Source: Azolla caroliniana (taxonomy: Eukaryota > Polypodiophyta). From it: 64,000 nucleotides of DNA. The notes under the pieces were generated by a model. The model made no database searches, was not told the origin of the DNA, and saw nothing but the letters and a program-made list of their open reading frames with translations. Location: contig JBHGNT010000005.1 in assembly GCA_043228905.1 (NCBI GenBank), positions 1,612,001 to 1,676,000 on the forward strand. The letters run 5' to 3'. Position 1 is the stretch's first letter; the number at the start of each line of letters is the position of its first letter. Made by a program: the position numbers and the translations under genes. Positions 12,828 to 23,500 of this stretch are shown piece by piece.

Positions 12828-15800
12828 TCACTCCATTAGGAGGTCTGGAACAGGTTGTTCTACAAGATCAGCTGGCAATTGTGTTGCACCTACATGGTCT
12901 GTCTCCTCAGTTGAATCTTGTATTTGATCAAACCCCGATGCATCTTCATGGTCAACAAGATTCCCTCTTTCTTCGTCTATAGGTTCCATCGGCTCTCTAG
13001 AGGTTAGCTAAAACATCTCAGTTTCATTGATATGCTTTGCCCCAACCTCTTGGTCCTAATCGGGACAATCCTAGATGCCTTGGATCCTCATCTTAATAAA
13101 ATTGACTTGCCCGGGGTCCTTCTCTAATGCGACGCAGTTCCTGAACAGTTTAAGAGAGCATGCAATCGTCGTTCGTAAACAAACAATCACACATGCAAAA
13201 GTAATAAAACAAAGATAGGAAATTCTATTTTATTTTAAGAAGAATTGATTAGACTTATGAGATTACCTGTACCAGAAAATAAGTCGAGCACACAATCATC
13301 ATGGTTCGAGAACAACTCGACCAATTGATTAATCAATCGTTGGGGCTTTTGATATGGGTTTACAAGACTCTTGTTGCCAGACACATGGCACAATTTCTTC
13401 ATTACAGCTGGGCACATGATATAGTTGACGACGTTCTGCTCATTCACACGTGCCCGAGCCGAGCCTTCTTCTTAGAAATAACGTCATAATATCCCACACA
13501 CAAATGCTCCACAACGCTCACCATTCAATCACCGGGGGTACGAGTTATGTTTGTTTTAACCCTATTTTGTAATTGAATTGAAACAAGTTAATATATATGT
13601 AGTAAGCACCATAGAATCCATATATTAAATATATAGTAACATAAAGCTTACCAATGCATGTGTTCGGTAGCATGGCATCTCGACTTCAATGTAGTAGTGA
13701 CCGATAAAGCCTGGCCCATACTATGAAATATAACGATTCGCCATAATGGAGCCATGGTCAGCTCTACAAAGTCTTTTACCATATTCTCTATTTGCGGATA
13801 TTTGTATGGTACATCGTCGTATGTAGAGCCTGATATCCGGAATCCATACGGTATATCCGCAACGAGCAATGTATAATGTCTCTTGGGTAATATGTCAAGC
13901 ATATTACCCACATCACCATTATAAAGACTATAGTGCAGTTGTTGGAAAGGATCAACCTTGTGAAAAAAACTTTTCACAGTATCTAAGCCCTCAGGCACCT
14001 CGAGCTCCTTTCCTTTTGTCATTCGTTTCTCATATTTGGCTTGTTCCAAATGGGTGATGAAGACGCCTAGTATGCCTTCATTGTTGTCACCTATTTTCTT
14101 TGAGCGAGGTGGTTTCTGTAATCATATGTTTTGTAAGAAGATACCCATTATCCTAAAATGAATTAATATTTGTAAAACATACATACCCATTCTCTAAACA
14201 CAATGAAGAATTCTTCAAGAGCCTTGTATAATGATGTTTTGGGACACAATTGCCCCACCGCTTCCCACGTAGGCAGGGTCACTTTTTTCATCATCAACTC
14301 TTGTATCTTCATATAAACCTCATGGCTAAAAATTAAAAGAAAGTAAGTTTAGAATAAAGAGCAAATCAACATATCCATACAATGAAAATAATTCATCACA
14401 TAGAGTACTCACTTTTGAAACTATGTGACCATTTCATCAAGGCTGAACTCATTGGCGGTCACTCTTGGTAATACAGATATTAATAATCTGCCATCTTTGA
14501 TTCCTTGCAATGATTGCCAAGGAAGCAACTTCATATCCTCAACTAATTCCACTTTTGTGACTTAGATTTCATCTCCACTTGTGGGTCAAGCTTAGCCTTC
14601 TTTGATCTTTGACCCTTTATTTCTTTTTGCTCCCACATACTAAAAATTTGATCTTGGAGGTCCCACACCTCCCCTATTGTGAACGCAAGTTGAAACCACG
14701 AGTCATATTTCCTCGGGCCTTCAGACTTGGTGCTTTCGTCAATTGTTATCCCCACTTCAAGTAGACATTGTCGTCGCAATCCAGGATGTAGCCTAGAACC
14801 AGATTTTTGCAACGCATCAAGATACTTGTGATGGAACCAGATGCGCTCGATACATGACATCTTCTGTCTGTAGTCATTATCATTGTTATGATCCCAAGCT
14901 AGCAACTTGGCTTCTTCATGTGTAAGGCCAACGTACACTTTACATTCTGTATATTTGAAGAATGGGGTAAGAGGATACTCTTTCACAAGTTGACGTCGAG
15001 ATTCAGTAGAGTGGGATCCTCCAATCACGTCGTATGTGAAGTCATCAACCGAACTGTACTTAAAGTCAGCCATTGTTGGGCACTGATCAAGGTCTACCAT
15101 TACTAAGAATGGCACTGTAACAGTGGCATGTGGATTTATCTTCATTTTTCTTTTTAAGTTTTGCCCATCCACTGAATGTGGCTCTCTTATTTCTAGAGTT
15201 CGTCTTCCTGTTTTAGGATCAATGGGTGGCCTCTAAATAGAGGAGATCGGCAAGTGAAATAGTTGTCCTTTAGGGACAATTTTCGTCTTTACAATGTTTG
15301 CTCTGATCCGATTTTGCTTCGAGGTGAGTATTCCCAATGCAATGTGGTTCCCTGGAGGAATAACTTCGAGCTCGGTATCTTCCTCATCTTCCACGAACTC
15401 GAGTACCTTAGGCTCGTCCTCCTCAAGTTGCTACCTTTTCTTGCACTTCTTATGTTCCGGTTTTGATTTCTTTGTAGAATTCGGTGGTGTGGTTGCTTGT
15501 GCGACCATCAGCTCTCCCTTAATATAAGGACGCAAAGCAACACTCAAATTATTTTTGGTTTGAACATCTTTTTTCAAAGCTTTTGGGTGGCCAGAGTCAG
15601 TTACGAAATTTTGTTTATCTATCCTGACTCTACGCATCCCCACCGAGCTATCAACATCAAACAAGAGGTTCAATGAGTTGTTGTCTTCATATTCAATGTT
15701 CTTTACATGGCCATAGGTGAAGGTCTTCCCCACCTGCAGCTTGCCCTGACCTTCAGATTTCGCAAAAATAAGGAGCAAATCTCCTTCTGGCTCGATATAG

Positions 15801-16057
15801 ATTAATGTCCACTTGACATGAGGGTAGCTCTTTAGGCGAGGCTCCCCACTACTCTTTTCGCCTAAAGTGTTCGTCGTGTATCCGACAGAAGACTTTGAAG
15901 TCCCATCACCTAGCAATCTTCTTTCCCTTGTTCATGTTGCTGACGTTGGTGTCAACTTGACAGGGGAGGCGAAAACTGGAAGTCTTGGTTGCTCTGTGCT
16001 CATGTGCTCTTTTGTTGCTTGAACGTGATAATGGCAATGGGAAGATGACTTTCCCAT
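12828..16057 (-). pseudogene. ParB-like domain fused to permuted DNA amino-methyltransferase (decayed)
   Basis: About 960 codons in five exons: 16,057-14,413; 14,325-14,187; 14,115-13,652; 13,561-13,267; about 13,174-12,828. Introns are 71-92 bp with GT donors, and phases agree at each junction. The acceptor of intron 4 reads AC, not AG. The N-terminal ~290 residues are of unknown function. Residues ~300-420 resemble a ParB-like fold: YDVIGGSHSTESRRQL (the G-x-H-R-like signature), then GLTHEEAKLLAWDHNN. The catalytic motif DIPYG (13,843-13,857; family D-P-P-Y) precedes the SAM-binding FSGTG (13,268-13,284), the order of beta-class N6-adenine/N4-cytosine DNA methyltransferases. An acidic Q/E/D-rich tail follows. 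Breaks: TGA at 15,932 and 13,525; TAG at 15,431, 15,233, 14,421, 13,071, 13,056 and 13,008; frameshifts near 14,557 and 13,451. An alternative start is 16,003. Target base and activity are unknown. Confidence 0.8.
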
Positions 16058-16198
16058 ATTTATTTATTTATTTAAATAATTTTTTAAAATTGTTTTTAAA
16101 CATGGTGCTTATTATAGAACTAAACTTGAGCCTATTTTGGACTTAGTTGATCTTAGTTACCCTTACTCAAAATATCCTCAAACTCGAGTAAAAATTCA
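16058..16198. promoter_or_regulatory. divergent intergenic spacer, candidate bidirectional promoter
   Basis: About 140 bp of very AT-rich DNA between the two divergent genes, with TATA-like TATTTAAATAAT at about 16,065-16,080. Because the starts of both genes are uncertain, part of it may be transcribed leader. The promoter role is inferred from position and composition only. Confidence 0.45.
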
Positions 16199-18568
16199 AT
16201 GTTTTCTATTGAGCCTTTTAAATTATTTGATAAATCGTTATTCTCATTCGAGGAATATAACCATGTTAATAATAAACGGTGTCATATAAAGTCAAACGAT
16301 GATCGAGAGCAAAGTTCAACGTCACTTTTTTCGATAGAGCCTTTTAACTTAGGTAAAATAAGAAATATTAAAGTAGATACAAATCATGAAGAGTCTAGTT
16401 TATCGAATGTTAATGAGGACTGTGTCAACAAGCCTCTAAATTTTCGAAGAGTTCCTTGACAAGTGAGTGTTAAATGATATAATTTTCTGTGTTCGGAACG
16501 CCAAATTGCAATTGATATATGCAAGGTATGTTGTGGGAGCCTTTGTCTATCAAAATTTGGAAAGGCAAACTTGCGGGGGTTGCGACAAAAGTATTCTTGA
16601 TTGCCAATATGCAACTTGTTAAGGACCATATGGCAGTGTCTTGTTCTCAGGAGTTGGAATATTACCGTTCAATTACTATGAAGAGTTGTCGAGTTGCTTT
16701 TAAAATTGCCTATAGCATCAAGAACATGAGGCTACAAAGAATTCAACATCGATTACTTAAGGGGTGGTGGGTATCTTTTAACAATACAGAATGTACATGT
16801 AAGGGTCTAATTGGGTGACATGTTGTTAGATGGATGGATATATATTTCTCGAAGCAATGTGATGTTATGGCCACCAATGGAAAGTTACATTTGTCAGATA
16901 ACTTCACTCGTCGTGAGGTATACCAAGTGTATAAGGATGACATGTTATTGGAAAGTGTACCTTACATACAATATCGACATTTTAATCGTTTATGGAGATC
17001 GAAGTTTAACAATGTGGTCATACCCTGCAAGGTCTGGATGGGTGTTTGTTCTATATGCGCGAGTTTAAAAAGCATGACAAAGAGTGGGACAACAGATGAA
17101 GGAATAACAAAATATAAGAATTTATTGAGAGAACATCGAGAAAGGCAGGCGTTGGAAATATCTATAGTTATGCACCATCGTCAAAAAGGGCTTCAATTGC
17201 CAGCAAGATATATGTGCTTGATTATAGATGCGATGGATCAGAAGAAAACTTGTTTGCCACATTTTCGAAGGTTGCCCAAGGATGTTGGAGATGAATGCCT
17301 AGTGTAGATGCACTTAATAGGATGTCTTCCATATTGTCAGACAATAAGGCCTCAAGTATTCCTAACTTATCCAAATATCCATAATGACCCTAATCTTATA
17401 ATGACAATCATGCAAAGAGTTCTACAGAGTTGGAAAGGTTTACTCCCACCAGTACTATATATGCAACTTGACAACACGGTGAGAGAAAACAAGAACTCAA
17501 AAAAGTTTAAGCATGTTAGTAGACCAAAAAAGTGTGGTCGGTCATAACCAGATCACGTTGTATGCCAAACAATACTCATCTAGTTCGCAATGGGATCCAC
17601 AAGACAGATGTAGGCTCTTATTGCATTTCCTAGATGCAATAATCTATGGTGCTGAGCAAATGCCGTATGACGACCATAAAAGATTGGTCGTTGGTAGTTC
17701 AATTGAAGAGCAAAAGATATATTGGATGCGGTGCCTTGAGGAAAAACAGAAAAATATTGAGGGAACCAAAAAGTACATTGGTGATCAAGATGTGGATTGG
17801 CGGGATGTTTTCTCTAATCATCAACATACAATATTAGATAACCACTTTACAAGGTACTGGCCACTACAAAATCAATTCGAATGCGCGCTTGGTGGCCCAT
17901 CAATGGCGAGCACGACTCCTTTACAACCACTAGATAATCTTGAATTAAATAATCTAGTTCGTCCACGACAAAGAGATATTTACGTGGGACCAAGATTATC
18001 GCATGTTGCATGGGCGAGGTGGCAAGGCAATCTACATGAGCTACAAGTTGGTATGTTCGTTGCAACATTAGCTAGGGGTGATATGTTGGGCCATCCCTTC
18101 TGGATTGCCAAAATCATTAAAATTATTAAGGATGATGAAGGCAATCAAGTAAAATCTATTGTGGTTCATTGGTATCATACCTCTTCCAAGTACTCTTTAG
18201 AGATGGTTAAGGATGTCGAAGGCACAAGCAGAAAGCGGAGAAAAAAGAATTTACCAAGCACGTCTACTCTAACACTTGATAATGTCGACATACTCATGTT
18301 TGACTTCCCCTTGACCAAAACAGGTCATCTAAGACAGACTACAATCAAGATAATAAAGGAGAAGATCCCAGATGTGCCTGTTGACGCAATACAGAGACGA
18401 ACAAGAAGTATGTCGACAAATCATGATGACGTTGGATTGCAATTGGATGAAGACAATGCATTGGTTGCTAGTGATGATGAGGATGAGACCTCACAAAGCT
18501 CTTCTAGTTCATCGGGTGGGTCTGAAGGGGAAGGCGTATCTCTGGGAAGTGATGGATCTCATATATGA
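16199..18568 (+). pseudogene. transposase-like protein of the ParB/methyltransferase transposon (decayed)
   Basis: At least two exons; the intron is 16,463-16,525 (GTGAGT donor, GCAAG acceptor, phase 0). Exon 2 opens with cysteine cluster CCGSLC and a segment LRGLRQKYS. Further on are a second cluster CKVWMGVCSIC (about 17,025), then LIIDAMDQKKTCLPHF (17,215-17,262) and MQLDNTVRENKN (17,461-17,496). These resemble the first two acidic motifs of a large group of uncharacterised eukaryotic transposase-like proteins with an RNase H-like fold (from memory DUF7869-like; unverified). A residual VGHNQI (about 17,531) may be the third motif. After it come a WARWQ...GHPFWIAKI segment, like a small chromatin-type beta domain, and an acidic serine-rich tail. 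Breaks: TGA at 16,457, 16,598 and 16,816; TAG at 17,305; frameshifts at about 16,600-16,690 and 17,500. The true start may lie upstream. Confidence 0.7.
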
Positions 18569-18801
18569 AATGTAAATATTGTATGTTACATTAATATGGC
18601 AATTCACAAATTTGTAATTTTTGTACGTTCTCTTGTACATTTCACGTGTTGATTATTAGGGGCATTTTTTGAAAGCCCTAAATTTTTGGACATGGTATAA
18701 ATCAATATATTATGATTCAATTTCCAAAACCCTTTACACATGTAATGGTCCTTTTTGTGAAATGACCTACTTTGTGCCTTTTTTGGACGGATTGTTCTTA
18801 A
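18569..18801. other. right subterminal region of the DNA transposon
   Basis: About 230 bp of AT-rich non-coding DNA between the transposase stop and the right inverted repeat. It repeats the core of the terminus (AAATGACC at about 18,759 and again within the inverted repeat), which could be a subterminal binding site. That role is speculative. Confidence 0.5.
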
Positions 18802-18838
18802 ATTGTGACATATTACCTGTTTCAAATGACCCAGTGTT
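18802..18838 (-). repeat. right terminal inverted repeat of the DNA transposon
   Basis: Reverse complement starts AACACTGGGTCATTT and pairs with 12,005-12,041. The right copy of TTTAT (18,839-18,843) follows immediately. Confidence 0.9.
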
Positions 18839-18875
18839 TTTATGCCGATTTACTTGTAATATAGATTTAGATTAA

Positions 18876-19083
18876 TTTTGTAATCTAGGTTTACGGGGGA
18901 GATAACCCCAATCACTTGTACATGTAGGAAAGAGTAGTCCTTTTACGAGCCTCAAGGAGTTTGTTGGCATAAAAGGTCGACTCCTTCCACTTTGTAACCT
19001 AGTGTAAACCCATCTAAAGAGTTAGGGCTTAATATCTAAGCAATAACCTAACATTGTAAAAAGCAGTCTTGTATCTTGAGTCT

Positions 19084-19125
<42 letters not shown>

Positions 19126-19270
19126 AATGTATAACGAAAGCTCCCATTAGAGTTGAAACTATGTCTACGTTTCCATTATTTCTTCTGTCATATTCTCTAT
19201 GTTGTTTGCTGAGCACATAACCTAGGTCCTTACTTACTTCCCCGCATTCATTCCATCACGGTGGCGCCCA
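18876..19270 (+). repeat. partial LTR with tRNA-Lys-like primer-binding site
   Basis: A plus-strand LTR-like sequence ending CCATCA at 19,258, followed after 3 bp by TGGCGCCCA (19,262-19,270). That is the first 9 nt of a tRNA-Lys-type primer-binding site. It contains a (GA)n run at 19,086-19,123. The left boundary is not determined and no coding region follows, so this is a truncated retroelement. Confidence 0.45.
19086..19123. repeat. (GA)n microsatellite
   Basis: About 19 uninterrupted GA units within the LTR-like sequence. Confidence 0.95.
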
Positions 19271-19457
19271 AATCAAATAGCCACATTCGTACATCTTGTG
19301 CATTGTACAAGATCACACATGTTGATGAGGCTTCTAGTAGGACTTCTCTTGACAATAATTCGACACAATGAATTTGGTTGGCGGTTGATGACTGGATTGA
19401 GTTGGAAGAGCCTCTGTTCCGCCTGAATCTTCAGCTTCTACCCTACTTATTCAATGA

Positions 19458-20178
19458 CTAACATTTGGCAACTTGGTGGCCGACCTTTCTGTAATATGTG
19501 CAATAGGCGTTCGAAGGCGCACCTCTCAACTTCGACCATTGTCGGTCATTTCTCCTTCTCTGCCTGCTTTGATCATGGTCAGTTCTTTGAGTCATTCCCT
19601 TGGATAAGTGAGCTTCAGCAATGTCATCGTGCCTGGTAAGTCCAATCGACTTTCTTTGAAGCTCTTTCGACAATACCACTCTGATTGCTTCGTCAAGCTA
19701 CTAGTGACGATCGTGTAGAACACTTCCCAACTCGTCAGGAAGCTCGAAAGGAGTGCATGTGCCTTGATTTCTTCTTCAAAAGGCAGGCCTTGCGAGGAGA
19801 GTTCCATCAACACCCGGCTAAAGGTGTTGATATGGGAGGTTGTCGCCTCTATCTCCCTTATCTTCATATTGAATAACTGTCGAATCAAGATGAGTTTGGT
19901 GGAACTCGACTTCTTTTCGTATATCAATTGAAGTTTCTCCCGTAGATGTAGTCGACTCTTTTGCCATATTGATGCATTCCAAATCGGATTGTCGATCTTG
20001 CAATCTCATCAAACGACCGCCATTCTTTGGTTGTCATCGTCGATGGTTTTTTGTTGTGCCTGATCGCTTTGATATGACGTTTGATGATCAACACATCTTG
20101 CATCATCTCCTTCCAAAGGGCAAAATTTTTTACGTCGAACTTTCTGATTTCACAACCTGTACCAGATGTTGAAGCCAT
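19458..20178 (-). pseudogene. Ty1/copia gag remnant
   Basis: The minus strand reads, in three overlapping frames, a copia-type Gag. It starts MASTSGTG, then has KFDVKNFALWKEMMQDVL and a helical middle with LIRQLFNMKIREIEATT. It ends in a zinc knuckle CTYYRKVGHQVAKC whose second cysteine is replaced by tyrosine. At least two frameshifts separate the parts. No protease, integrase or reverse transcriptase follows. The primer-binding site and LTR of the same element lie immediately upstream in its own orientation. It is a truncated, dead copy. Confidence 0.85.
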
Positions 20179-20265
20179 TGTTCTTTTGAAGGTGATTTGT
20201 TTGGCCTAGTCCTTTCCTTTAGTGTTCTACCTCTTCTTATACTAACGTTGCCAAGTTCCAAGATC

Positions 20266-20277
20266 GCTCTGACACCA
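20266..20277 (-). other. primer-binding site of the copia remnant (tRNA-iMet type)
   Basis: On the minus strand reads TGGTGTCAGAGC, one mismatch from the canonical plant copia site TGGTATCAGAGC complementary to initiator tRNA-Met. Two bases separate it from the LTR. Confidence 0.8.
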
Positions 20278-20279
20278 CT

Positions 20280-20561
20280 TGATGACACTTGTAGTGTCTA
20301 GTCGACTACTGTGTGTAGTCTGTTGGTCGACTATGCAGAAGCAAGTGTGGAGATCTTGTTGATGTGAAGCAAGCAAGTGTAGAGTAAGTGTGAGGTGTTG
20401 TGATCATTGTTCGATATACACAGAGACAGTTACACAGTTATTAGCAAAGAGAAGATATGTATTATCATTCGTCATCATTTGTACAAAGGGTTTAGCCCTA
20501 ACTCCAAGGAGATTTCATATTTAGAAGTACAACGGTCAGAAGTAGGACTTTTAGCTCAACA
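20280..20561 (-). repeat. 5' LTR of the copia remnant
   Basis: In minus orientation starts TGTTGAGC (plus end about 20,561) and ends ...GTGTCATCA at 20,280, next to the primer-binding site. The start is inferred from the TGTTGAG typical of copia LTRs; no second LTR is present to confirm it. Confidence 0.6.
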
Positions 20562-23500
20562 AGCTTAACAATTTAAATGGTTTAGTTCGGTTTGAGCCTT
20601 TATTGGTTGAATGATTTTCGGTTTAAACTGTTTGAAACCATGGTTTAAACGATTCAAACAATTTAAATTGTTTGATGGTTTAGAATTGACACATTGAAAA
20701 ATTTCTTAAATATTTTTTTGAACATTTTAAGCCTAATTTTGATATTTGAAGAACAATCTTTTAATTTTGAGATATTAAACAAATTTAAAATTTTTACAAT
20801 AAAAATGTGAAATTTTGAATTTTGACAAATTTTAACGGTTTAACGATTTAAAGGTTTGAAAGCCTCTAAGACCGTTTGGTTTGAGCTTGATTTTTTTGTT
20901 ACGGTCCAGTTTAAATGGTTTCATGGTTTGGTTTGGTTTAAGTTTCAATTTTTTTAAACAGTTTCAGTTTGACACTCTCGAACCAAACCAAACCATTGCC
21001 GACTGCTAATCACTATTGTTTTTGACATTCAAAAGATCTGCAAAATGTTATAACATGAGGAAGAGAGCTAATTGTTGGTTTCAAGGAATTTGGGAATCCA
21101 ACACCTAGGATTTGTTGACATATGGATATCACAAGAGAGTGGATCATGGCGATGCATGGTAGGCCTACAACAACTTCTTTCTCACCCTAAGTAAAATGTT
21201 TCCTATTGTAAAATACAAATTGGATATTTAATTTGCTAACCTCAATATCATTATCATGTTCTTGGTGATCCAAGTTAAACAAGGTCATGACACAAATTTT
21301 GGCTCCAAAATCTAAGCATGGGTTGAAAATTTACACACAAAATTGTCTCTATTCGCTGCAACTGAGATTCAAACCCACACTTCCAATTGATCATCACTCC
21401 ATTGTCGAGCCATTCTCGTGAGCATAGCAGCAAAATTTTCAACTCAAAATTTTGAGTACCAAAGAGGAATTTTGAGTACCATAGAACACACACATAAACA
21501 ATATGGCCTAAAGCCTACCCTTCCCCTGTTCAAATTATAAAACCTATGTACATACAACAATTTGCACACTTGCGCAAATACACACCTATTTACACATGAA
21601 TACTACACACATACACAAGTACACATAGACATAAAATACAAGAATTTTGCATTTGAGGCAACGCTTTCCGTATTCACCCTTTACATTGTTAATGTGCATG
21701 ATGCGACACAACATAAAACATTTTTCTCGAGGCTTCAATTGACAATTTGGAAAGCACGAACTTTATTAGTACACCATCATGTTTATGTTTTTGAGTGTTA
21801 GAATAACAATAATATAATCTCAACAGATCTATACACAATAATTTATAGAGGTGTCTAATATAAATAAAGGCAACGCTTCACAATCTACATTACCACACCG
21901 TATCTCGTTTAAAGTGTCGAGATAAAAATAATATCAAAGATTTTTTGGTAAGATGTAATTTTATAACACGAACTTCCTTTTTGTAAGTCCCACATGCCCT
22001 CTCGAAGAATATAGACACACTATTTCAATGGAGATGTAGGCTCACACAATAGGAAGGTGAGATATAATCCAAGGATTAAGAGTCAAATTTCACTCCTTTT
22101 GATTGATTTCTAAGTTGTTTAATGATGTATTCTTATCTATACTAAGTGATGAGTGAATAAAAAGTCATTATTTTTCTCTATTTGGGTCGTTGCCCACCTA
22201 CACTAGTAGAGCATCTCACAACTATCAAGTAAATCTACCCATTACCGAAAGCTTTATTGGACTAGTACATGAAATAAGTCATGAGTCGGAAGATTACTTC
22301 CTCAATATGGTTCATTGTTCTGAAAACCTAAATCTAAACCCACACAAGTATGCTACCATATATTAGGGTTTTATCTTTCTATGTCAGCCCTAATAATGAT
22401 GCCCAATTTGGATCCCATGCCAAAAAACCTTGTCTAGACAACCAATTTTCTTTTGTTTTACCTACATTTCTAATTCCTATGGTGGTTTTTCTAGTCTCAT
22501 ATCAAGGTTATATGAGCCATGGAACCCCTACAATGTAAAGAACATTTCATTTCATTTCCAAAAGGACAATCTCACTCTACCTTAAAGAAGTGTTATACCA
22601 TTGTCAATGTTTTTGGTCTATTCAATCATAGTAGAGCAAAACATATAGTTGTTACTCCAAATTTTGCAATAGTAATCCATCACTTTGACATAGATAAGGC
22701 AAAAGCAAGTTTATAATTCAAGTGGAGATGAATTTAAACAAGCTTTTCATTCTAAAGAGGTGAAGGTAAAGTTGATGAAGACAATGATGATCCACCGACA
22801 ACAATAGAATTTTTTTAATTTATAAGTGTGACACTCAAGTCAATGCAATTGCCAATGAATGGATATTATGGAAGATTGCCAATGAATATATATTATGGAA
22901 GATCAAATCACAACCATTTCTAGTGCGTTGGGGTATGAAATGTACCATTGCAACACCATAACTATTTACCAAGGACGCATTATTACTTTTCAAAGTATCA
23001 ACATTTTGATGCATATTGCTTCTTGACAAGGTATAAGTATTGTGGTGATTGAGATTGGTGAAACACTTATACCTGTCATAGCTACATATCACTAAGATAG
23101 GGACTCTGCAACCATAGGGGTAAAAAGCATTTAGACATCAAATAGCAACATGTTTGACGTTGAACATAGGAGTTCATAGAATAGCTATATATGTAAAAGA
23201 ATGCATTGTGGCACATTCAAGTTGTGGTAGCCCCAAGACTTCGAGCTTACCAATACAATATGACAATTTTGCGCCTACATAACTTCTCATAAAAACTAGT
23301 CCCAAGTAGCATTTTGAGCACATCTTCAATTTCTTTTTCGGCAAAAAGCTTGCTTATAATAATACCTTGCTCATAAAGCTCAGACTACAATGCTCCTTTT
23401 TTTTAATATTCTTATGGATATTAATAAAGTTAAGAAGAGATGACTATAGGGATTAAAGCAAAATAAGGTTATTAAAACATTGTCGAAAAAGTTAGAAAAT

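Larger units (their letters stand above)
12005..18838. mobile_element. 6.83-kb DNA transposon carrying ParB-like/DNA-methyltransferase and transposase-like genes
   Basis: Bounded by 37-bp imperfect terminal inverted repeats (31 of 37 positions identical, most differences transitions) and a 5-bp duplication TTTAT. Termini read AACAC...GTGTT. Two genes diverge from an intergenic spacer near 16.1 kb: a minus-strand ParB-like plus DNA amino-methyltransferase gene (12,828-16,057) and a plus-strand gene for a transposase-like protein (16,199-18,568). Both contain short introns and several premature TAG/TGA codons and frameshifts, so this copy is inactive. The 5-bp duplication does not fit hAT (8), CACTA (3), PIF (3) or Mutator (about 9). 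I do not recognise the superfamily. That the genes belong to one mobile unit is inferred from their position within the repeats. Confidence 0.85.

Noticed and set aside
13235-15172. Bacterial or phage contamination as the source of the ParB/methyltransferase genes
   Set aside because: Introns with agreeing phases, AT-rich plant-like context and inverted repeats flanked by a target duplication show nuclear residence.
12828-18568. Reassigned stop codons or U-to-C RNA editing explaining TAG/TGA at Q/R positions
   Set aside because: Tryptophan positions also became TAG in related DNA, normal stops are used, frameshifts coexist, and U-to-C editing is known from organelles, not nuclear transposons.
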